This document shows, in pieces, positions 8,377-16,820 of a stretch of 64,000 nt of DNA. Within the stretch, counting starts at the first letter, position 1. Every line of letters begins with the position of its first letter. The translations under genes and the position numbers were made by a program. This DNA comes from Prevotella sp. (GTDB lineage Bacteria > Bacteroidota > Bacteroidia > Bacteroidales > Bacteroidaceae), in assembly GCA_017619275.1 (NCBI GenBank), contig JAFZSR010000076.1:29047-93046 (forward strand), read 5' to 3'. The notes below the pieces were generated by a model that had not been told where the DNA came from, did no database searches, and saw nothing but the letters and a program-made list of their open reading frames with translations.

Positions 8377-9738
8377 GTGGATACATCCATCTTTCAGGGC
8401 AAGACGGCGGCTTACTTCACCTTGGGGTGCAAGCTTAACTTCTCCGAGACATCCACCTTCGGGCGTTTGTTGCAGGAGTTGGGCGTGCGCACGGCCGAAA
8501 AGGGTGAGCAAGCCGACATCTGCCTTGTCAACACCTGCACCGTCACCGAGATGGCCTCGCGCAAATGTCGCCAGGCCATCCATCGGTTGGTGCGCCAACA
8601 TCCCAATGCTTTTGTGGTCGTCACCGGATGCTATGCCCAGCTGGAACCCCAGGCGGTGAGCCACATCGAGGGCGTCGACCTGGTCTTAGGGAGCAACGAG
8701 AAGGCTCGGCTGGTGCAATTCCTGGCCGAGGAGTGGGGTAGGGACGTCGCATGCCCCGCGCCCTATTACACACAGAAGACGAAGGACATCACCTCCTTTG
8801 CGCCCAGTTGCTCGCGAGGCAACCGCACGCGCTATTTCCTGAAGGTGCAAGACGGCTGCGACTATTTCTGCACCTATTGCGCCATCCCCTACGCCCGTGG
8901 CTTCAGCCGCAATCCTACTATCGCCTCGTTGGTAGAGCAGGCTCGCCAGGCGGCCGACGAAGGAGGAAAGGAGATTGTGCTCACCGGCGTGAACATTGGC
9001 GACTTCGGCAAGACCACCGGCGAACACTTCATCGACCTGGTGAAGGCGCTTGACGAGGTGGAAGGCATCAGCCGCTATCGCATCAGTAGCCTTGAACCCG
9101 ATTTGCTCTCAGATGAGTTGATCGATTTCTGCGCCCATAGCCGGGCCTTCATGCCCCACTTTCACATCCCCCTCCAGAGCGGGAGCGACGAGGTGTTGCG
9201 CCTAATGCACCGCCACTATGATAGCCGTCTTTTCGTAGAGAAGATTCAGCATATTAAGCAAGCCATGCCGCATGCTTTCATCGGTGTTGACGTGATGGTG
9301 GGGTGTCGTGGAGAGACTCCCGAATGCTTCGAGCAGACCTTTAGCTTACTCCAACAACTACCTGTCAGCCAGTTGCATGTATTCCCATATAGCGAGCGCC
9401 CTGGAACCGCTGCACTACGCATTCCCTACGTGGTAAGCGAGGAAGAGAAGAAACGCCGAAGCAAGCTCCTCCTCGACCTCTCCTACCAGAAGACCGAGGC
9501 TTTCTATGCCCAGCATATTGGCCAACAAGCCGAGGTGCTGATGGAGAAAGCGACCCGAGGACGTGCCATGCATGGCTTCACCCGCAACTATGTCCGCGTG
9601 GAATTGCCCCCGCAGCTGGCCAGTCCCGAACTCGACAATCAGATTGTCGCCGTCAGGCTTCTTGAACCCCCGAAGTTAGGTGGACGGGCGTCTCAGGCCG
9701 ATACGGAACCGAGAGCCTTGCGTTGTGAATTGATATAA
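8377..9738 (+). CDS. mtaB: tRNA t6A37 methylthiotransferase MtaB
   Basis: This 453-residue radical-SAM enzyme adds a methylthio group to t6A37 of tRNAs reading ANN codons. The N-terminal UPF0004 domain supplies three cluster Cys (Cys18 in TLGCKLN, Cys54 in NTCTVT, Cys85 in TGCYAQ). The radical-SAM motif CDYFCTYC has Cys161, Cys165 and Cys168, and a TRAM-like tail follows. The start is a GTG at 8377, only 3 bases after trpB, so translation is probably coupled. MiaB is the main alternative, but TLGCKLN is typical of MtaB. Confidence 0.9.
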   Translation: MDTSIFQGKTAAYFTLGCKLNFSETSTFGRLLQELGVRTAEKGEQADICLVNTCTVTEMASRKCRQAIHRLVRQHPNAFVVVTGCYAQLEPQAVSHIEGVDLVLGSNEKARLVQFLAEEWGRDVACPAPYYTQKTKDITSFAPSCSRGNRTRYFLKVQDGCDYFCTYCAIPYARGFSRNPTIASLVEQARQAADEGGKEIVLTGVNIGDFGKTTGEHFIDLVKALDEVEGISRYRISSLEPDLLSDELIDFCAHSRAFMPHFHIPLQSGSDEVLRLMHRHYDSRLFVEKIQHIKQAMPHAFIGVDVMVGCRGETPECFEQTFSLLQQLPVSQLHVFPYSERPGTAALRIPYVVSEEEKKRRSKLLLDLSYQKTEAFYAQHIGQQAEVLMEKATRGRAMHGFTRNYVRVELPPQLASPELDNQIVAVRLLEPPKLGGRASQADTEPRALRCELI

Positions 9739-9748
9739 AATGATTTTG

Positions 9749-9847
9749 GGTCGTTTGGGGAGTTGGTCGTTTAGTCGTTTAGGGAAGGCACATACGACGG
9801 TGGTAACATCTCCAAACGACTAAACGATGAAACAACCAAACGACTAA
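9749..9847. repeat. Imperfect inverted repeat of CGTTTAGT words
   Basis: The left arm (about 9749-9786) holds GTCGTTTGG and TCGTTTAGTCGTTTA. The right arm (about 9809-9847) holds the complementary words CCAAACGACTAAACGA and CCAAACGACTA. Together they could fold into a long hairpin with about a 22-base loop. It fills most of the gap between mtaB and the glycosyltransferase gene and may act as a terminator or processing site. Confidence 0.65.
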
Positions 9848-9854
9848 GATAGTA

Positions 9855-10934
9855 ATGAATTCAGCATCTAGTTCAAAGCCCCAGCTTGCCATCGTCATCC
9901 TCAACTGGAACGGCTCGACCATGCTCAGCCGCTATCTGCCCAGTGTGCTTCGCGATTCACAAGGCGAAGCCACCGTCTACGTGGCCGACAATGCCTCGAC
10001 CGACGATAGCGTGCCGATGTTGCGCCAACAATTCCCCCAGGTGCAACTCATCCTCCTCGACCGCAACTGGGGCTTTGCCGAGGGCTACAATCGCGCCCTG
10101 GCCACGATTGATGCCGAATACTATCTGCTCCTCAATAGCGACATTGAGACCACTCCTGGATGGCTCACACCCATGCTCAGTTTCATGGAGGCCCATCGCG
10201 ACGTGGCCGTGTGCCAACCCAAGCTTCGCTCCATGGCCCATCGCGACCAGTTTGAATATGCCGGTGCCAGTGGCGGCTTCATCGACCGTCTGGGCTATCC
10301 ATATTGCCGTGGAAGGGTGTTCAACACCGTGGAGCAGGACAACGGACAATACGACAACCCCGCCGAAGTGCATTGGGCCACGGGAGCAGCCCTCATGGTG
10401 CGTGCCAGCGTCTATCGCCAAGTAGGGGGGCTTGATGCGCGTTTCTTTGCCCATCAGGAAGAAATCGACATGTGCTGGCGCATACGTCTGCTCGGCCATA
10501 AGATTTATTGTCTGCCCAGTAGCGTCGTCTATCATGTGGGAGGCGGCACCTTGCCCAAAGCCAATCCCATGAAGACCTTCCTCAACTTCCGCAACAACCT
10601 GACTATGCTCTATAAATGTCTGCCCGACGAGGAATTGAAGCCCGTGATGCGCCGTCGCTGGTGGCTCGACTATTTAGCGGCCTCACAGATGCTATTGCTC
10701 AATTTCAACTGGGGTGACTTCCGCGCCGTATGGCGGGCCCGTCGCGCATTCAAACAATGGAAGAACGATTTCGAAGCCGACCGAAAAGCCATCCAAGAGG
10801 CCGTTTTTGACGCCAACCACGCCAAACCCGCTCCTTTTTCTTTGCTTTGGCAATACTATATCAAGCGTCACAAGCGTTATACCGACCTGCCAGCAAGTCT
10901 ACCAGACACACCATCCTCTACCGCTGATCGCTGA
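9855..10934 (+). CDS. Family 2 glycosyltransferase
   Basis: This 359-residue GT-A enzyme starts with the nucleotide-sugar fold (AIVILNWNGSTMLSRYLPSV), continues with VADNASTDDS and has the acidic metal site LLLNSDIE. The second half has the ATGAALMVRASVYRQVGG segment and the QEEIDMCWRIRLLG acceptor-side segment common in rhamnosyl- and galactosyl-transferases for cell-surface glycans. No strong membrane segment is seen, so it probably works on the cytoplasmic face of the membrane. No other glycan genes are adjacent, so donor and acceptor are unknown. The start ATG is 8 bases after the inverted repeat. Confidence 0.88.
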   Translation: MNSASSSKPQLAIVILNWNGSTMLSRYLPSVLRDSQGEATVYVADNASTDDSVPMLRQQFPQVQLILLDRNWGFAEGYNRALATIDAEYYLLLNSDIETTPGWLTPMLSFMEAHRDVAVCQPKLRSMAHRDQFEYAGASGGFIDRLGYPYCRGRVFNTVEQDNGQYDNPAEVHWATGAALMVRASVYRQVGGLDARFFAHQEEIDMCWRIRLLGHKIYCLPSSVVYHVGGGTLPKANPMKTFLNFRNNLTMLYKCLPDEELKPVMRRRWWLDYLAASQMLLLNFNWGDFRAVWRARRAFKQWKNDFEADRKAIQEAVFDANHAKPAPFSLLWQYYIKRHKRYTDLPASLPDTPSSTADR

Positions 10935-11027
10935 TAATTAGCATTTTAGAGTGTGGTAAAAATTTATTAGACTTTTTTTATCCAAGACGCCATAACGTAC
11001 TAAGTAACTGCTACTTCTCTAAATTGC

Positions 11028-11100
11028 GACGTGAAATACATGTTTCATGTCGTGAAATATATGTTTCATGCTTTGAGATACATATTTCATGCCTTGAAAC
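11028..11100. repeat. 21-base tandem array, GAAATACATGTTTC type
   Basis: Three units of exactly 21 bases (11028-11048, 11049-11069, 11070-11090) plus a partial fourth. Each holds an internal inverted repeat such as TGAAATACATGTTTCA. The array sits in the 448-base gap between the glycosyltransferase and anti-sigma genes; otherwise that gap holds only the promoter at 11297-11304. Confidence 0.85.
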
Positions 11101-11296
11101 AGAGATTCGTTGTGGCAGAATTACCATTTGGTTGCACGTAAAAACCCGAAAAGCGATGGGGATACCGACAAAAACGACGGCAACGAAATGGCGAGTGCCC
11201 CCACCGAACCTGCGAAAGTAGTTTCTTTTCACGGCTGATGCAGAAAGTGAAAGAAAAAAAGGGGCGTTGATTGATGGCGGTTTTGTTTTTTTTTCG

Positions 11297-11304
11297 TATC
11301 TTTG
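11297..11304 (+). promoter_or_regulatory. -7 element for the partner-switching module
   Basis: TATCTTTG matches TAnnTTTG and lies 78 bases before the chosen ATG at 11383. A TTG at 11271-11273 is near the expected -33 position. Confidence 0.6.
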
Positions 11305-11382
11305 CACCTGAATTGAAAAAATGCGAGTATTGGATAGACTTGCCTGGTGCATGATGAAAAAGTAGTCGCCAAACAGAAAGAA

Positions 11383-11796
11383 ATGGAAATGAAAAAAATG
11401 ATTAGCATTGTCAACCGCGTGGAAGAACTGGAGCGCGTGACGCGCTTCGTTGAGGACATCTGCGACGAGTTGAACCTCGACATGGAGCTTCAGATGAATC
11501 TCAACCTGGCTATGGAAGAGATGGTGTCGAACATCATCTTCTACGCCTATCCCGAAGGTACGGAGGCCAACATCGACATCTCGGCCACATCCGATGGCAG
11601 AGAGATCACCTTTGTCATCAGCGACCAAGGGCAGGAGTTCGACCCCACCAAGGTCGACGAAGCCGACGTGAACGTGAACCCAGCAGAGCGCTCGTTGGGG
11701 GGCATGGGCATCTTCATCGTGAAGAACATCATGAACCAGGTGACCTATCAGCGACTGGAAGGCAAGAACCTGCTCACCATGAAAAAAGAAATTTGA
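11383..11796 (+). CDS. RsbW/SpoIIAB-like anti-sigma ATPase
   Basis: From ATG 11383 this 137-residue protein is a single GHKL ATPase domain of the serine-kinase anti-sigma type. The N-box helix reads LNLAMEEMVSNIIFYAY, the G1 region ISDQGQEFDP and the G2 region SLGGMGIFIVKNIM. In partner switching such a protein either holds a regulator or phosphorylates its STAS antagonist, and the next gene encodes a STAS protein. A GTG at 11347 would add 12 residues, but the family length and the ATG-rich start (11383, 11389, 11398) favour a downstream start. No sigma factor is adjacent, so the target is unknown. Confidence 0.85.
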   Translation: MEMKKMISIVNRVEELERVTRFVEDICDELNLDMELQMNLNLAMEEMVSNIIFYAYPEGTEANIDISATSDGREITFVISDQGQEFDPTKVDEADVNVNPAERSLGGMGIFIVKNIMNQVTYQRLEGKNLLTMKKEI

Positions 11797-11838
11797 CCTT
11801 TGAAACATAACGCAAATAATCCTAAATCGTAGATAAAA

Positions 11839-12147
11839 ATGACCGAAATTATAAAGCAGGATGGTAAAACCATCATCAAAACCGACAAGCGCATCGACAC
11901 CATGAATGCAGCCCAGTTTGAAAAGGACATAGAACCGGCCCTTCAGGATGCAACCTTAGATATAGAGATGGATTGCAACGAACTGAACTACATGGCCAGC
12001 TCGGGACTGCGAATCATCCAGAAAACCATGCGCACGGTAATGATGAAAAAGGGGAAGTTCAAACTTACCAACGTGAGCCCCGAAATCTACAAGGTTTTGG
12101 CCATGACGGGATTTACCAAGTTCATGACCGTGGAGCAGAAAGCATGA
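11839..12147 (+). CDS. STAS-domain anti-sigma factor antagonist
   Basis: This 102-residue STAS protein resembles SpoIIAA/RsbV. The phospho-acceptor loop is LNYMASSGLRIIQKT; one of the two serines would be phosphorylated by the upstream ATPase and released by a phosphatase. It starts 42 bases after that gene and its stop overlaps the start of the kinase remnant by four bases (ATGA), so the three were built as one operon. No PP2C/SpoIIE phosphatase gene is in the window, so the dephosphorylating partner must be elsewhere or lost. Confidence 0.88.
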   Translation: MTEIIKQDGKTIIKTDKRIDTMNAAQFEKDIEPALQDATLDIEMDCNELNYMASSGLRIIQKTMRTVMMKKGKFKLTNVSPEIYKVLAMTGFTKFMTVEQKA

Positions 12148-12413
12148 TACCCGAAGACCAGCTCATTGCCGACTTTCGTCAGTTACAAGAAGAGCATGAG
12201 TGCCTGAAAGCCGATTATGAACACCTACGCCAAATGTTCGACGACATGGGGCAGGGCTACGAAGAGGCGCTGAACCTTTACGACAAGGCAATGGAGTCGG
12301 GTCGAATGAAAACCGAATTCATTCGGCAGATCTCCCAGGAGATACGCACACCGCTCAACATCCTCAGTGGGTTTACCCAGGTTCTCACCACCCCAGGGCT
12401 ATCCGTTTGTTAA
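12144..12413 (+). pseudogene. Truncated histidine-kinase remnant with Gln at the phospho-acceptor position
   Basis: The frame starts at an ATG overlapping the STAS stop and encodes 89 residues: a coiled coil (about 1-55), then a HisKA dimerisation helix reading KTEFIRQISQEIRTPLN. The family motif is S-H-E-I-R-T-P-L-N; here the phospho-acceptor His is Gln (codon CAG). The frame ends at residue 89, just after LSGFTQVLTTPG, and no ATPase domain follows in any frame before malQ. A GC-rich palindrome (12455-12476) lies in the 147 bases after the break. It is probably a decayed kinase, though a short coiled-coil scaffold is possible. Confidence 0.75.
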
Positions 12414-12454
12414 TACAATAGTTATTTGTTACGCAGAAAGTAATTTGTAGGGTA

Positions 12455-12476
12455 GGGGTGCAATCGTTTGCGCCCC
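12455..12476 (+). terminator. GC-rich palindrome, terminator or short repeat
   Basis: GGGGTGCAA pairs with TTGCGCCCC (9 bp, one G-U) around TCGT. It could end the partner-switching operon. No T-run follows (ATTATCG comes next), so it may equally be a short mobile-type palindrome. Confidence 0.55.
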
Positions 12477-12527
12477 ATTATCGTGTGTTTCATGCCGATA
12501 AAAGAATGCCAGCTTTAAAAAAATCAT

Positions 12528-12535
12528 TACTTTTG
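12528..12535 (+). promoter_or_regulatory. -7 element for malQ
   Basis: TACTTTTG fits TAnnTTTG and lies 25 bases before the malQ ATG at 12561. Confidence 0.6.
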
Positions 12536-12560
12536 CGAAAACTAATAACTACACACTATC

Positions 12561-14990
12561 ATGGAATTGCTTTTCAATATTGAGTATTATACATCGTTTG
12601 GCGAGCAGCTGCGGTTGAACATCCTTGGACAAGAAGGAAGTCCGACAACCCACCACATGCAAACCAACGATGGCCATCAATGGACTTGCCGAGTGCAATG
12701 GGATGGCCAGCCGGGAACTTATTTCGACTACTACTATAGCGTAGAGCGAGGCGAGACGGAAGTTCGCCATGAGTGGTTGGTGGCACCTCATAGACTGGAG
12801 TTGGCCGCCAAGATGGGCGTGCGCTATTTCATCTACGACCACTGGATAGATTCCCCCGAAGATGCCTACCTCTATTCGTCGGCCTTCACCGAGTGCGTGA
12901 TGAGGCGTCAACGTCAGCTCAGTCCTGGAAGCGAATACCAGCGCACGGTGCGCTTGAAGGTGCGCGCCCCACAATTGCGCCAAAACCAAAGGCTTTCGTT
13001 GGTGGGAGCTCCTCACTATCTGGGAGGATGGAACACCGCCAATGCGCTGGCCATGACAGAACATGAGAGCCATGAGTGGGTGGTGAGCCTTGATGGCGAC
13101 CGACTGCCCGGACGGTTCGAGTTTAAGTTCATTATTGTGAACGACCGAGGCGAGGTGTCTTGGGAAACCGGCAATAATCGTTTTGTTGAACTACCCGACG
13201 TGGGCGTGCAGATGGCCGACGTGCTGGTGTATGAGCTGACGCAGGCTTCGTTCGCCGCCCATGCCTGGAAGGGAGCCGGCACGGTGATACCCGTGTTCTC
13301 GCTCCGTAGCGAGGGGAGTTTTGGAGTTGGCGACTTTGGCGACCTTCGGATGATGGTCGACTGGTGTGCCGCCACCCAGCAACGCGTATTGCAGATATTG
13401 CCCATCAACGACACCAATATCAGCGGCACGTGGCAGGACTCCTATCCCTATAACAGTATCAGCATTTATGCCCTACATCCTCAATACACCGACATGCGGC
13501 AATTGCCACCGCTGAAGGATGAGGCTCGCCGAGAACACTTCGAGCAGTTGAGACAGGAGTTGAACCAATTGCCACAGATTGACTATGAGCGCATGTTCAG
13601 CACCAAGATGGAGTATCTGCGCGAGTTGTTCGCCCAAGAAGGAGCCAAGGTGAAGCGCACCAAGGCGTATAAGAATTTCGTCGAGGCAAACAAGGAATGG
13701 CTGGAGCCTTACGCACGCTTCTGCTATTATCGCGACCTCTATGGCACGGCCGATTTCAATCAATGGCCACAACCGCTGGCAAAGCCCGACCAGAAGACAA
13801 TGGATTTCTGGCACTACGTGCAGTTCAACCTCGACCAGCAGATGCACGAAGCCCACGAGCATGCCCGTAGCAAGGGTGTGATCCTGAAGGGCGACATCCC
13901 CATCGGCATCAGCCGCGACGGCGTGGAGGCATGGGTGGAGCCGCGCTACTTCAACCTGAACGGACAAGCCGGTGCACCGCCCGATGCCTTTAGCGAGGAC
14001 GGTCAGAATTGGGGATTCCCCACCTACAACTGGGACGAGATGATGAAAGACGGTTGCCGCTGGTGGGTGCGCCGATTCAGCAAGATGCAACAGTTCTTCG
14101 ATGCCTATCGCATCGACCACGTGTTGGGCTTCTTCCGCATCTGGGAGATTCCCGTCCCTCAAAAGAGTGGTCTCTATGGCCAGTTCCAGCCATCCTTGCC
14201 TATGACGCGCCAGGAGGTGGAGGCCTACGGCGTGACATTCCACGAAGAACTGTTTCTGCCCGATCATAAACAAAAGAACGGCAACGCTTGGCATCCCCGC
14301 ATCAACGCTCCGAAGATGAGCGAGTTCAAATCCTTGCTCTCCGAGGACGAGCAACAACGCTTCTGGAACCTCTACAACGATTATTTCTATCGTCGCATGA
14401 ACCATTTCTGGTATGAGGAAGCCATGAAGAAGTTGCCACGCCTCACTCAGGCCACCCGCATGCTTTGTTGTGCCGAAGACCTGGGCATGGTGCCCGATTG
14501 CGTGCCTTGGGTGATGAACGAGCTGCGCATCCTGACGCTCGAAATCCAATCAATGCCTAAAGACCCTGCCGTGCGCTTCGGTCATCTCAGTCGCAATCCC
14601 TATCGCTCGGTGTGCACCATCAGTACACACGACATGTCAACGCTACGCCAATGGTGGGACGAGGACGAGGAGCGCACGCAAAACTACTACAACACCATGC
14701 TCTATCGCTCAGGAGCCGCTCCACATCCCCTGCCCGGATGGTTGGCCAAGGACATCGTGAGCCGTCATCTCACGTCGCCCAGCATGCTTTGTCTGCTCTC
14801 ACTTCAGGATTGGCTCAGCATCAACGAGAACCTGCGTCTGCCCGATCAGAACGCCGAGCGCATCAACATTCCTGCCAACCCACGCCATTATTGGCGCTAT
14901 CGCATGCACATGACCATCGAGCAGCTGATGCAATCCGACGAGTTCAACGAGCAAATGCGCGAACTCATCGTCAGTAGCGGAAGAGGATAG
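12561..14990 (+). CDS. malQ: 4-alpha-glucanotransferase with N-terminal starch-binding domains
   Basis: This 809-residue GH77 enzyme transfers glucan segments between maltodextrins. Residues 1 to about 120 and 125-235 look like two CBM20-type starch-binding domains; the second has FKFIIVNDRGEVSWETG. The catalytic domain follows: VIPVFSLRSEGSFGVGDFGD, then the nucleophile region DAYRIDHVLGFFRIWEIP, the acid/base region CCAEDLGMVPD and the third carboxylate in ISTHDMSTLRQWW. The layout resembles plant DPE2 and Bacteroidetes MalQ, which act on branched or soluble glucans in the cytoplasm. No signal peptide is seen. It has its own promoter and stands apart from other starch genes. Confidence 0.93.
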   Translation: MELLFNIEYYTSFGEQLRLNILGQEGSPTTHHMQTNDGHQWTCRVQWDGQPGTYFDYYYSVERGETEVRHEWLVAPHRLELAAKMGVRYFIYDHWIDSPEDAYLYSSAFTECVMRRQRQLSPGSEYQRTVRLKVRAPQLRQNQRLSLVGAPHYLGGWNTANALAMTEHESHEWVVSLDGDRLPGRFEFKFIIVNDRGEVSWETGNNRFVELPDVGVQMADVLVYELTQASFAAHAWKGAGTVIPVFSLRSEGSFGVGDFGDLRMMVDWCAATQQRVLQILPINDTNISGTWQDSYPYNSISIYALHPQYTDMRQLPPLKDEARREHFEQLRQELNQLPQIDYERMFSTKMEYLRELFAQEGAKVKRTKAYKNFVEANKEWLEPYARFCYYRDLYGTADFNQWPQPLAKPDQKTMDFWHYVQFNLDQQMHEAHEHARSKGVILKGDIPIGISRDGVEAWVEPRYFNLNGQAGAPPDAFSEDGQNWGFPTYNWDEMMKDGCRWWVRRFSKMQQFFDAYRIDHVLGFFRIWEIPVPQKSGLYGQFQPSLPMTRQEVEAYGVTFHEELFLPDHKQKNGNAWHPRINAPKMSEFKSLLSEDEQQRFWNLYNDYFYRRMNHFWYEEAMKKLPRLTQATRMLCCAEDLGMVPDCVPWVMNELRILTLEIQSMPKDPAVRFGHLSRNPYRSVCTISTHDMSTLRQWWDEDEERTQNYYNTMLYRSGAAPHPLPGWLAKDIVSRHLTSPSMLCLLSLQDWLSINENLRLPDQNAERINIPANPRHYWRYRMHMTIEQLMQSDEFNEQMRELIVSSGRG

Positions 14991-15069
14991 AACACACTAC
15001 TCCCATCTATTAACTTACCACACTCTAAGCTAGGCTCAGAACATAAGTCTCAAACTCTAAACAACTCAA

Positions 15070-15381
15070 ATGGTAAAACATGTCATTCTCTGGACATTAA
15101 ATCCAGAACTCACAGAGGAAGAAAAACAAAACGTGAAAGCCGGCATCAAAGCCGGACTTGAAGGACTTGTGGGCAAGGTGCCTGGTCTCATCGACGTGAA
15201 GGTACACATCGACGGACGTCTCAACTCGTCGAATGCTGATGTGATGCTCGACTCAACCCTGGAGTCGGCCGAGGCACTGGCGGGCTATGCCAAGCACCCC
15301 GAACATGTGGTGGTGGCCAACGGTAAGGTGCGTCCCTACACCATCCAACGCTCATGCCTGGACTTTGAAGTGAAAGATTGA
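15070..15381 (+). CDS. Dabb (stress-responsive A/B barrel) protein
   Basis: This 103-residue protein starts MVKHVILWTLNPELTEEEK and has the dimeric alpha/beta-barrel pattern, with GLIDVKVHIDGRL and YAKHPEHVVVANGKV. Dabb proteins are small cytoplasmic proteins, mostly of unknown function in bacteria. The last base of its TGA is the first base of the rumA ATG, so translation is probably coupled. Nothing in it points to a specific role in rRNA methylation. Confidence 0.85.
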   Translation: MVKHVILWTLNPELTEEEKQNVKAGIKAGLEGLVGKVPGLIDVKVHIDGRLNSSNADVMLDSTLESAEALAGYAKHPEHVVVANGKVRPYTIQRSCLDFEVKD

Positions 15382-16820
15382 TGGCAAGGAAAAAGAAACC
15401 ACTGCCCGTGATAGAGGGCGTGACAATCGAGGCGGTGGCCGCCGAAGGAAAATGCCTCTTCCATTGGGGCGATATGGTGGTGTTTGTACCCTGGTGCGTG
15501 CCAGGCGACGTATGCGATGTTCAGATACGTCGAAAGAAACATAGCTTCGCCGAGGGCGAGGTGGTTCGTTTCGTGGAGTATAGCAAGGTGAGAAGCACGC
15601 CCTTCTGCCAGCATTTTGGCGTGTGTGGAGGGTGCAAGTGGCAAAACCTGCCCTACGAAGAGCAACTGAAGGCCAAGCAACAACAAGTCTTCGACCAGCT
15701 CACCCGTATAGGTAAGGTGGAATTGCCCCCCTTCAGACCTATCCTCGGCTCGGTGCAGACGCAGGCCTATCGTAATAAGCTTGACTTTGGATGTGCCAAC
15801 AAGCGCTATATCACCAAGGAGGAGATGATGGCCGATGCGAACCCCGAAGCCCACCAATCACTCAAGGACCGTCCGGCCATCGGTTTCCATATCACTGGCG
15901 CCTTCGACAAGATTCTTCCCATCGAGAAGTGCTGGCTCATGCACCCGCTTCACAATGAGATTCGTAATGCCATCCGCGACTATGCGCTGGAGCATGGCAT
16001 CAGCTTTTTCGACTTGCGTCAACAAAAGGGATTGCTTCGCGATGTCATCATTCGCAACTCCAATAGTGGCGAATGGATGGTCGTCGTCCAATTCCACTAC
16101 GATGAGACGGGTGGCGAAGACGAGGCTTTGGCGCTAATGCAATTTGTGGCCGACACGTTCCCGCAAATCACGTCGCTGATGTATCTCAATAATCAGAAAT
16201 GCAACGATACTATTGGCGATCAGGAAATCATCACGTTCAAGGGAACCGACCACATCTTTGAACTGATGGCCGACCTGCGCTTCAAGGTGGGGCCAAAGTC
16301 ATTCTATCAAACCAATACCGAGCAGGCTTTGCACCTCTATGAAGTGGCCCTCCAGTTGGCCCATCTATCGGGTACCGAAACCGTCTACGACCTCTATACG
16401 GGAACGGGCACTATCGCCAATTTCGTGGCCCGTCATGCCAATAGGGTGGTGGGGATAGAGTACGTTCCCGAGGCCATCGAAGATGCCAAGGTAAATGCCC
16501 AGCTGAATGGCATCGACAACACAATCTTTTTTGCTGGCGACATGAAGGACATCCTCACCGATGATTTCATTGCCCAGCATGGCCATCCCGACGTGATCAT
16601 CACCGATCCGCCACGCGCCGGTATGCACCCCGATGTGGTGAAAACCATCCTCAGGGCTGCTCCCAAGCGCATCGTTTATGTGAGTTGTAATCCCGCAACA
16701 CAAGCACGCGATTTGCACGACTTAGACCAGAGCTATCGCGTGGCATGCGTGCAACCTGTCGACATGTTCCCCCATACACCGCATGTGGAGAACGTGGTGT
16801 TGCTCGAGTTGAAGGGTTAG
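15381..16820 (+). CDS. rumA: 23S rRNA (uracil-5-)-methyltransferase, RumA/RlmD type
   Basis: From ATG 15381 this 479-residue SAM enzyme makes m5U in 23S rRNA (or tRNA in some paralogues). An N-terminal TRAM domain (about 8-68) is followed by the iron-sulfur Cys of CQHFGVCGGCKWQ (Cys76, Cys82, Cys85; the fourth is probably in IEKCWLM). The SAM motif is DLYTGTGTIANF, then VIITDPPRAGMHP, and the catalytic Cys in YVSCNPATQARDL. The start overlaps the Dabb stop by one base. It ends head-on with the next gene with no gap at all (stops at 16818-16820 and 16821-16823). Confidence 0.92.
   Translation: MARKKKPLPVIEGVTIEAVAAEGKCLFHWGDMVVFVPWCVPGDVCDVQIRRKKHSFAEGEVVRFVEYSKVRSTPFCQHFGVCGGCKWQNLPYEEQLKAKQQQVFDQLTRIGKVELPPFRPILGSVQTQAYRNKLDFGCANKRYITKEEMMADANPEAHQSLKDRPAIGFHITGAFDKILPIEKCWLMHPLHNEIRNAIRDYALEHGISFFDLRQQKGLLRDVIIRNSNSGEWMVVVQFHYDETGGEDEALALMQFVADTFPQITSLMYLNNQKCNDTIGDQEIITFKGTDHIFELMADLRFKVGPKSFYQTNTEQALHLYEVALQLAHLSGTETVYDLYTGTGTIANFVARHANRVVGIEYVPEAIEDAKVNAQLNGIDNTIFFAGDMKDILTDDFIAQHGHPDVIITDPPRAGMHPDVVKTILRAAPKRIVYVSCNPATQARDLHDLDQSYRVACVQPVDMFPHTPHVENVVLLELKG

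Noticed and set aside
11028-11100. Possible CRISPR array (also at 34626 and 63735)
   Set aside because: Units are directly adjacent with no spacers, only three or four units long, and no cas gene is in the window.
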